A stretch of DNA of 19,268 nt from an uncultured Muribaculaceae bacterium. Lineage in GTDB: Bacteria; Bacteroidota; Bacteroidia; Bacteroidales; Muribaculaceae. The position numbers and the translations under genes were made by a program. Positions 14,712 to 19,268 of this stretch are shown here, one piece after another (the first letter of the stretch is position 1; every line of letters begins with the position of its first letter). The DNA lies in contig CAJTQU010000030.1 of NCBI GenBank assembly GCA_910578665.1, forward strand, positions 1 to 19,268. The letters are read 5' to 3'. The notes beneath the pieces were generated by a model. That model did not search any database, was not told the DNA's origin, and was given only the letters and a program-made list of their open reading frames with translations.

Positions 14712-15482
14712 CTACTGCCTAGGTACAAGTGTCCATGTTATGACACCGCGTGCCAGCGAAGCCCCTGTCTTGGGGGTCCAGCGTGTCTTAAGCGAAGCTT
14801 TACGGCATGCTTCCATCAGCGAAGCGTCTGCCGAACCAGGCTGGCATGTCGCACTTTCGACACTGCCGTCGGCCCTTACCATTACCGTCACCTTGACCAC
14901 GGTTTTCTGGCGCAGCCTCACCTCGGGCAATATCCATCGCTCCAGTTTACGACCGTTGCCCATAGTGCCGCTCACACCTGTGCCCTTGCCCCCGGAGGCC
15001 GAAGCCGAAGCAGCGGCATTGCCGTCGGGACGGCCGTTATGCGGACTGAACTGGCCTTTCATAGTCGATGAGATACGGCTGTCGGGCTTGTCCTTTTTAG
15101 ACGGTTCGGTGGTTTTGACTGTCTCAGGGCGCGGTTGCGCTACAACTTTCTCTGCCGAGGGGTTAGGCGTCTCGCTCTTACCGTTAACCACAAGTTTGTC
15201 ATTCGGCACTTGTGCCTGGTCAGGTTCGCCAACCGGGACAGGCTCACTCGAGACATCCGACTTCTGGTCAGGCTCGCCGGCATCTTGCAAGACCGGCTCT
15301 ATAAACAATTCTTCTACCACCTCCGAATCATCCGGAATCATAGTTATATACTCAGATTCCTTGTCAGACTGCCTGACAGGAAGATCGAGGTGTGTCCCCA
15401 TAAGCAGTATAAGCAGCAGGAGCGCCACCACTATGGTCACGCTCAACGCTATATTCTGGCCTGTATCGGGACGCTTCATCAT
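14712..15482 (-). CDS. tonB: TonB/TolA-like energy transducer
   Basis: This 256-residue protein has one N-terminal membrane anchor (about 11-29, IALSVTIVVALLLLILLMG) with a short cytoplasmic tail. An acidic and proline-rich periplasmic spacer follows (about 38-145), then a Gly/Ala/Ser linker (about 154-175) and a C-terminal TonB-like domain (about 180-256: TVVKVTVMVRADGSVESATC, then a helix and ITWTLVPRQ). It should carry proton-motive-force energy from ExbB/ExbD to outer-membrane receptors, or play a Tol-like role. The start codon overlaps the exbD stop as ATGA, giving translational coupling. Two adjacent ATG codons leave the start uncertain by one residue. Confidence 0.85.
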   Translation of the reverse strand: MMKRPDTGQNIALSVTIVVALLLLILLMGTHLDLPVRQSDKESEYITMIPDDSEVVEELFIEPVLQDAGEPDQKSDVSSEPVPVGEPDQAQVPNDKLVVNGKSETPNPSAEKVVAQPRPETVKTTEPSKKDKPDSRISSTMKGQFSPHNGRPDGNAAASASASGGKGTGVSGTMGNGRKLERWILPEVRLRQKTVVKVTVMVRADGSVESATCQPGSADASLMEACRKASLKTRWTPKTGASLARGVITWTLVPRQ

Positions 15483-15946
15483 ATATCAGTTTCTTCACTT
15501 GGCATCTGCACAGCCACCGATGCCGGATGGGTGGCGAGCACCATCTTGATATCGTTGCGCGCGGCTATGTCCAAGACCCTTACCACTGACGAGTACGGCA
15601 CTGTACTGTCGGCATATAGTGCCACAGACTTCAACGATCCGCTGTCTTTCAGCAGCAACAGGGCGGCCTGCAGCTCTTCGCCGCTCACAGCCCTGGGAAC
15701 ACGTGCCTCCGGCACCGAGTCGGTACGGTCAGACACTACGTAGATTTGGCTAAGCGAATCAAGATAGACCTCGGTAGACGGCTTCTCCAACGTCTGCTCG
15801 GTACTCTCAGGCAGGTTGACATCCAGCGCAGACGGTATGATAAGCGTGGATGTAACCATAAAGAAGATAAGCAGCAGGAAGATTACATCGGCCATCGACG
15901 ACATCGAGAATGCTGCCAGGGGCGAGAATTGTTGTTTCAGTGCCAA
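15479..15946 (-). CDS. exbD: ExbD/TolR biopolymer transport protein
   Basis: This 155-residue inner-membrane protein has one transmembrane helix with the essential Asp: SMSSMADVIFLLLIFFM, D20. A periplasmic domain of about 110 residues follows, as expected for ExbD/TolR. It forms the proton channel with ExbB and drives TonB. The N-terminus MALKQQF followed by FSMSSMAD agrees with the family, which places the start at a TTG (15944-15946). There is no ATG or GTG between the exbB stop and that TTG, and the next ATG codons fall in the conserved SMSSM segment. The reading frame is the same as that of exbB, 57 nt upstream. The stop overlaps the tonB start. Confidence 0.88.
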   Translation of the reverse strand: MALKQQFSPLAAFSMSSMADVIFLLLIFFMVTSTLIIPSALDVNLPESTEQTLEKPSTEVYLDSLSQIYVVSDRTDSVPEARVPRAVSGEELQAALLLLKDSGSLKSVALYADSTVPYSSVVRVLDIAARNDIKMVLATHPASVAVQMPSEETDI

Positions 15947-16003
15947 AATATATTGTCTTAGAGAATGTGATACATTACAGTTCCAGCACGTGAGCCCGGA
16001 GAT

Positions 16004-16648
16004 TCACACGGCAGGCTCGTTGAGCATATCCATAAACTCCATGGTCTTGCTCTCCAGATCTGTCATAACTTTGCCCAGACGCGACACCAGATAGTTATAG
16101 GCGAACAACGCGACAATGCCGACTATAAGACCGGCAACGGTAGTAACCAGCGCCAGAGATATACCGCCGCTCAGAGTGGTTATGTCGCTGGCCTTTCCGG
16201 CGGCACTCATCTTATAAAAAGCATCCATCATGCCCACCACTGTGCCGAGGAAACCCAGCATGGGCGCGCCGGCAGCCGTGGTAGAAAGCCATGTCAGTCC
16301 CTTGCCCAGACGGCTGACCTCGATATTACCGGTATTTTCTACGGCCATCAGCACGTCTGACATAGGCCTGCCGATACGGCTTATGCCTTTCTGCACAAGA
16401 CGTGCGGCCGGAGTGTCAGTCTTACGGCACAAACGTCCGGCATCTTCTATATCGCCGTCAATGATACAATCACGTATGCGCTTCATAAACGTTTTGTCTT
16501 CACGCATTGCACGAGTTATGACCCAGCAACGCTCGGTAAAGATATAGATGGAAACCAGCAATAACAGCGCCAGAGGGATCATTATATACCCACCGTCGAG
16601 CACAAGATCCCACAATGAGGGCCGGGCAGGCGTTACATTAAGTAGCAT
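16004..16648 (-). CDS. exbB: ExbB/TolQ (MotA/TolQ/ExbB) proton channel protein
   Basis: This protein (214 residues from this start) has three membrane helices. Helix 1, GGYIMIPLALLLLVSIYIFTE, is followed by a cytoplasmic loop with RLCRKTDTPAARLVQKGI. The paired helices TTAAGAPMLGFLGTVVGMMD and GISLALVTTVAGLIVGIVAL carry the conserved small-residue and Thr positions of the proton path. It assembles as a pentamer around ExbD. I chose the ATG at 16648 (MLLNVTPARP), which gives the usual short N-terminus and has an AT-rich upstream region. Earlier in-frame ATG codons at 16693 and 16684 would add 12-15 residues. It follows pdxJ with a probable terminator between and begins the exbB-exbD-tonB unit. 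Confidence 0.88.
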   Translation of the reverse strand: MLLNVTPARPSLWDLVLDGGYIMIPLALLLLVSIYIFTERCWVITRAMREDKTFMKRIRDCIIDGDIEDAGRLCRKTDTPAARLVQKGISRIGRPMSDVLMAVENTGNIEVSRLGKGLTWLSTTAAGAPMLGFLGTVVGMMDAFYKMSAAGKASDITTLSGGISLALVTTVAGLIVGIVALFAYNYLVSRLGKVMTDLESKTMEFMDMLNEPAV

Positions 16649-16739
16649 AATAATATTAATAAGCCATGGCCGAGACTGAAGCATACCGCACATACACGCT
16701 CGCAGGCGGCATACACCGCGTCAGCCACAATTTTAGATT

Positions 16740-16770
16740 AAAAAACCAACAGGCCGGATATCACCGGGCC
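16740..16770 (-). terminator. Probable intrinsic terminator of pdxJ
   Basis: On the minus strand GGCCCGG (plus 16764-16770) pairs with CCGGCC (plus 16752-16757) with one bulged C around a 6-nt loop. It overlaps the pdxJ stop codon. After 6 nt comes TTTTTT (plus 16740-16745). The stem is short and the T tract slightly displaced, so read-through into exbB is possible. Confidence 0.45.
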
Positions 16771-17477
16771 AGACATTCACGATATGCCTTGATAGTGGCC
16801 TCTATACCGAGATACAGAGCGTCTGATATCACGGCGTGGCCTATCGACACCTCATTGAGATAAGGCAAAGCTTGGGCGAAATAGCGAAGATTGTCGAGAT
16901 TCAGATCATGACCGGCATTCACACCGAGACCGGCATTATGGGCCGCACGAGACGCCTCGACAAACGGGGCAACCGCAGCCGCAGGGTCCGAAGCATAATT
17001 ATCGGCATAAGGCTTGGTGTAAAGCTCCACACGGTCGGCACCCACACGGGCTGCAGCCCTTATATTGTCAGCATCAGTGCCGACAAATATAGAGGAACGT
17101 ATGCCGGCTTCGTTAAGACGTTCTATGACATCATTCAGAAAATCGAAATTAGCTTCCACATCCCATCCGGCCGACGAAGTAAGATCGTGGGGGCCATCGG
17201 GCACAAGGGTTACCTGTTCAGGCTTGACCTTTAAGACCAAATCCATGAAGCGATCAGTGGGATAACCCTCGATATTGAACTCCGTCTTGACCAACGGGCG
17301 CAGCTTAAACACATCGTCATAACGTATATGACGCTCGTCAGGCCGGGGATGGACAGTGATTCCCTGCGCCCCCATACGCTCACAGTCTATGGCAAACTGC
17401 TGAACGTCCGGATTATTCTCTCCACGGGCATTGCGCAACGTGGCCACCTTGTTGATATTGATACTTAAATTCGTCAT
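16761..17477 (-). CDS. pdxJ: Pyridoxine 5'-phosphate synthase PdxJ
   Basis: This 238-residue cytoplasmic TIM-barrel enzyme condenses 1-deoxyxylulose 5-phosphate with 3-amino-2-oxopropyl phosphate to give pyridoxine 5'-phosphate, the last ring-forming step of the DXP-dependent vitamin B6 pathway. Length is normal for the family. Conserved features are LSININKVATLRNARG at the N-terminus, HPRPDERHI with H43, E70 in KTEFNIEGYP, TLVPDGPHDLTSSAGWD (90-106), E151 in RVELYTKPYA and the catalytic His190 in NAGHDLNLDNL, followed by VSIGHAVISDALYLG. It is divergent from the CBS/ACT-like and NAD kinase genes, an arrangement also familiar in Bacteroidales. A hairpin and T tract at its 3' end suggest termination before exbB. 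Confidence 0.96.
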   Translation of the reverse strand: MTNLSININKVATLRNARGENNPDVQQFAIDCERMGAQGITVHPRPDERHIRYDDVFKLRPLVKTEFNIEGYPTDRFMDLVLKVKPEQVTLVPDGPHDLTSSAGWDVEANFDFLNDVIERLNEAGIRSSIFVGTDADNIRAAARVGADRVELYTKPYADNYASDPAAAVAPFVEASRAAHNAGLGVNAGHDLNLDNLRYFAQALPYLNEVSIGHAVISDALYLGIEATIKAYRECLAR

Positions 17478-17570
17478 TATCTTGTCTTTGCAACCTATGG
17501 TTCAGCCGACGGACAGCCACAGGCATCCAAATAATTTAGATATTTTTCGTTATATTCGGCACAATTTTTG

Positions 17571-17578
17571 TAACTTTG
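17571..17578 (+). promoter_or_regulatory. -7 promoter box for the CBS/ACT-like and NAD kinase genes
   Basis: TAACTTTG matches TAnnTTTG exactly and implies transcription from about 17583. This lies downstream of the most upstream in-frame ATG (17576) and so supports the start at 17678, leaving a leader of about 95 nt. The leader can form a small stem, CTATTTT (17611-17617) with AAAATAG (17628-17634). No clear -33 TTG was seen. The remainder of the 200-nt divergent gap to pdxJ holds nothing else I can name. Confidence 0.45.
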
Positions 17579-17677
17579 AAGCCAATGAAGCCCCCAGTTC
17601 CAGCCAGCGCCTATTTTCGACACTGCAAAAATAGACAAAATATTTGGATTACGGGGCAAGTCGCAAACGAATTTTTC

Positions 17678-18190
17678 ATGCAAGCCAAAGAAATAGCAAA
17701 GATAAGACCATGGCATAGCTCCCCCCCGGCCACTACCGCCAACCATGCGCCGATACCGCACGACGCACCGCTGCCTCATGTGCTACAGGCACTTGTGGAG
17801 AACCAGGGCGAACCGCTTGAGATAGACGGCATGCCAGACAGCGGACTCATAGACTGCGCAAAGGCCCTGACAGCGGTATCAGAGACCATGCCATATCTGC
17901 CCGATACCTCGGACATAGAACTGCTCTGTACTCCGTCAGAGTATTCAGCCTCTTCACTGGCCCACGCCGTAGAAGATGCCGATGCCAACATACTGAGCCT
18001 GCTCACACGGCCCGAAGCCCGGGGCATGCTGCGCGTATACTTGCGCATAAGCCACAGCGACCCCTCGGCTGCAATACACTCCCTGGAACGATACGGATAC
18101 ATCATCGACAAGGCGTCAGGACTCTCCTACGCCGATGCCGACATATCAGCGCGAAGACTGTCAGAACTAGCCCATTACCTCAACATATAA
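17678..18190 (+). CDS. Shrunken CBS/ACT-like protein upstream of NAD kinase
   Basis: This 170-residue protein occupies the place where Bacteroidales usually have a CBS-domain protein of about 220 residues before NAD kinase. The C-terminal half keeps the expected ACT-like block: EYSASSLAHAVEDADANILS, then a strand MLRVYLRISHSDPSAAIHSL, ERYGYIIDKA and the terminal RRLSELAHYLNI. The start MQAKEIAKI also fits that family. Between them there are only about 75 residues instead of roughly 145. PIPHDAPLPHVLQALVENQG and GLIDCAKALTAVSETMPYL could be one degenerate CBS repeat. So one CBS copy seems lost and the nucleotide-binding residues are not recognisable. The comparison is from memory of the family, not from an alignment. 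An upstream in-frame ATG at 17576 is rejected because a promoter box lies on it. NAD kinase follows after 20 nt. Confidence 0.7.
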   Translation: MQAKEIAKIRPWHSSPPATTANHAPIPHDAPLPHVLQALVENQGEPLEIDGMPDSGLIDCAKALTAVSETMPYLPDTSDIELLCTPSEYSASSLAHAVEDADANILSLLTRPEARGMLRVYLRISHSDPSAAIHSLERYGYIIDKASGLSYADADISARRLSELAHYLNI

Positions 18191-18210
18191 CAAGCTCCAC
18201 GTCACAAGCC

Positions 18211-19095
18211 ATGCTAATATCACTCTACGGTCATACACGCCAGAACCATGCTATAACACCGCTGCAAAACTTCATAACAGCACTGTTGGCAAACGGCTTT
18301 CAGGTAGAAATAGAAAAACGTTTCGCCTCCTACCTTCGCCGCAACGAGGCAATGCCGAGACAATGCCTCGCAGTAAACGCACCGTCACCAAAATCATCAC
18401 TACTGATAAGCATAGGCGGAGACGGCACTTTGCTGCGTGCCGCAAGATGGCTGAAACAGCTTCCCCTGCCGATAGCGGGAATCAACACCGGCCATCTCGG
18501 ATACCTGGCACCCTGGACTTTCGAAGACGCCCCACACCTCCTCATATCGCTAGCCGACAGACAGCTACAGACCGAACCACGCTCACTGCTGCGCCTGGAC
18601 ATAAAAGCCGCAAACGGCGAGACACTCATGTCACAATGGCCCTACGCCCTCAACGATATAGCCATACTCAAAGACAACTCTGCCTCTATGATATCGGTAC
18701 ACACGCGCCTAAACGGCACATACCTGACCGACTACCTGGCCGACGGCCTCATCATATCAACCCCGACAGGCTCCACAGCCTACAACCTCTCGGCCGGCGG
18801 CCCCATACTCCAGCCAACGGCCCCGGCCTTAGCCCTAACCCCGGTAGCACCGCACACACTCACCATGCGTCCGTTAGTCATACAAGACGACGCAATAATA
18901 GAAGCCACCCCCTCCACACGTTCGGGACGCTACATACTGAGCCTGGACGGTGATACACTCTCGCTCCCGTCAGAAACACCGCTGACCATACAGCGAGCCC
19001 CGTTCACCATAAACATAGTCAGAAAACCGGCTGATGACTTCGCCACCACGCTACGCACAAAATTGCTCTGGGGCACCCACACTATAAAACCCTGA
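18211..19095 (+). CDS. nadK: NAD kinase
   Basis: This 294-residue cytoplasmic ATP-NAD kinase phosphorylates NAD to NADP. The diagnostic GGDGT motif is at 69-73 (ISIGGDGTLLRAAR), followed by INTGHLGYLAPW (91-102), ALNDIAILKD (146-155, with the NAD-contacting Asn-Asp pair), and DGLIISTPTGSTAYNLSAGG (178-197), the Gly-rich second signature. SLDGD (244-248) closes the C-terminal domain. Length is normal. It is the second gene of a two-gene plus-strand unit with the CBS/ACT-like gene. The coding strand is unusually rich in C and A with little G, and the flanking non-coding DNA shares this bias, so it is a strand effect rather than a sign of transfer. Confidence 0.96.
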   Translation: MLISLYGHTRQNHAITPLQNFITALLANGFQVEIEKRFASYLRRNEAMPRQCLAVNAPSPKSSLLISIGGDGTLLRAARWLKQLPLPIAGINTGHLGYLAPWTFEDAPHLLISLADRQLQTEPRSLLRLDIKAANGETLMSQWPYALNDIAILKDNSASMISVHTRLNGTYLTDYLADGLIISTPTGSTAYNLSAGGPILQPTAPALALTPVAPHTLTMRPLVIQDDAIIEATPSTRSGRYILSLDGDTLSLPSETPLTIQRAPFTINIVRKPADDFATTLRTKLLWGTHTIKP

Positions 19096-19154
19096 CAATC
19101 AAACACTCTTACCACCAAATCCAACACCCGGCCACAACACTAGCACACATCTGC

Positions 19155-19171
19155 GCCAACATTCAAGAACG
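19155..19171 (+). repeat. 17-bp repeat, right copy
   Basis: GCCAACATTCAAGAACG is the exact reverse complement of positions 1-17. It lies 59 nt after the NAD kinase stop and runs into the hairpin at 19166-19191. The preceding stretch 19096-19154 is C/A-rich and shows nothing else. Confidence 0.6.
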
Positions 19172-19212
19172 AAGTGCAAAAATTTCGTTCTGAATAGCCC
19201 TACAAATTTTTG
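19166..19212 (+). repeat. Overlapping alternative stems downstream of nadK
   Basis: AGAACGAA (19166-19173) pairs with TTCGTTCT (19184-19191) around a 10-nt loop. The loop and right arm also contain CAAAAATTT (19177-19185), which pairs instead with AAATTTTTG (19204-19212). The two stems share bases and are mutually exclusive. The second ends in a T-rich run, so terminator function is possible. A further stem, GGGGCT (19243-19248) with AGCCCC (19261-19266), lies at the window edge. Confidence 0.45.
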
Positions 19213-19268
19213 ACGTTCGAGACTTAATGGCGGATTGGGGATGGGGCTTCATAAAGCCACAGCCCCTC

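Noticed and set aside
14551..15549. A 332-codon open frame on the plus strand opposite tonB and the start of the acyltransferase gene
   Set aside because: It lies antisense to well-supported tonB coding sequence, has a serine/threonine/leucine-rich composition without any domain, and is best explained as the shadow of GC-rich codons on the other strand.
17576..17677. N-terminal extension of the CBS/ACT-like protein starting at 17576
   Set aside because: The upstream ATG overlaps a TAACTTTG promoter box, so it would not be transcribed, and the extra 34 residues are unlike the family N-terminus, which matches from the ATG at 17678.
18211..19095. Horizontal transfer of nadK based on its unusual C/A-rich coding strand
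   Set aside because: The same bias continues into the flanking non-coding DNA and suits a gene on the lagging strand; gene order and family membership are typical of the phylum.
1..19268. CRISPR array, tRNA, rRNA, integrase, transposase or defence island
   Set aside because: No direct-repeat array, RNA gene signature or mobile-element protein was seen on either strand; the genes present are housekeeping or envelope functions.

Overview
The window looks like a chromosomal segment of a Bacteroidota bacterium, most likely order Bacteroidales. Supporting signs are a DUF2723 glycosyltransferase with the bacteroidetal motif set, a PepSY-like periplasmic protein, a receiver-less sigma-54 activator next to an LptE lipoprotein, TPR protein and SecG, an ExbB-ExbD-TonB set next to pdxJ, promoter boxes of the TAnnTTTG type, and AT-rich translation starts without clear Shine-Dalgarno sequences. 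A gut lineage such as Muribaculaceae is possible but unproven. I see no rRNA, tRNA, CRISPR array, transposase, phage gene or defence gene; this is mostly housekeeping and cell-envelope DNA.

Layout. 1-3357 (minus): a 1083-residue DUF2723 membrane protein. 3570-6631 (plus): four envelope or secreted proteins (PepSY-like, acyltransferase 3, TraB/GumN, TonB-C domain), separated by hairpins and promoter-like boxes. 6641-10282 (minus): a coiled-coil protein preceded in transcription order by a 998-residue protein that joins two receiver-like domains to a PEP-synthase-type ATP-binding domain. 10397-14638 (minus): crcB, secG, a TPR-like protein, lptE, a sigma-54 activator and a PlsC-type acyltransferase. 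14712-17477 (minus): tonB, exbD, exbB and pdxJ. 17678-19095 (plus): a shrunken CBS/ACT-like protein and NAD kinase, divergent from pdxJ.

How the genes work together. Many products serve the envelope: LPS transport (LptE), protein secretion (SecG), phospholipid or aminolipid acylation (PlsC-like), surface glycosylation or acylation (DUF2723, acyltransferase 3), and proton-motive-force coupling to outer-membrane transport (ExbB/ExbD/TonB). The sigma-54 activator lies inside the acyltransferase-lptE-secG run, so envelope regulation is a reasonable inference. PdxJ makes pyridoxine phosphate, NadK makes NADP, and CrcB exports fluoride.

Most worth a second look: the receiver plus ATP-grasp fusion that lacks the usual phospho-histidine domain, with its coiled-coil partner; the CBS/ACT protein that seems to have lost about half of its CBS region; exbB and exbD lying in one reading frame separated only by TGA, with exbD starting at TTG; a perfect 20-bp-arm palindrome at 6146-6187; a hairpin overlapping a promoter box that abuts a start codon near 4090; and a 17-bp repeat found downstream of the outermost gene at both ends of the window.
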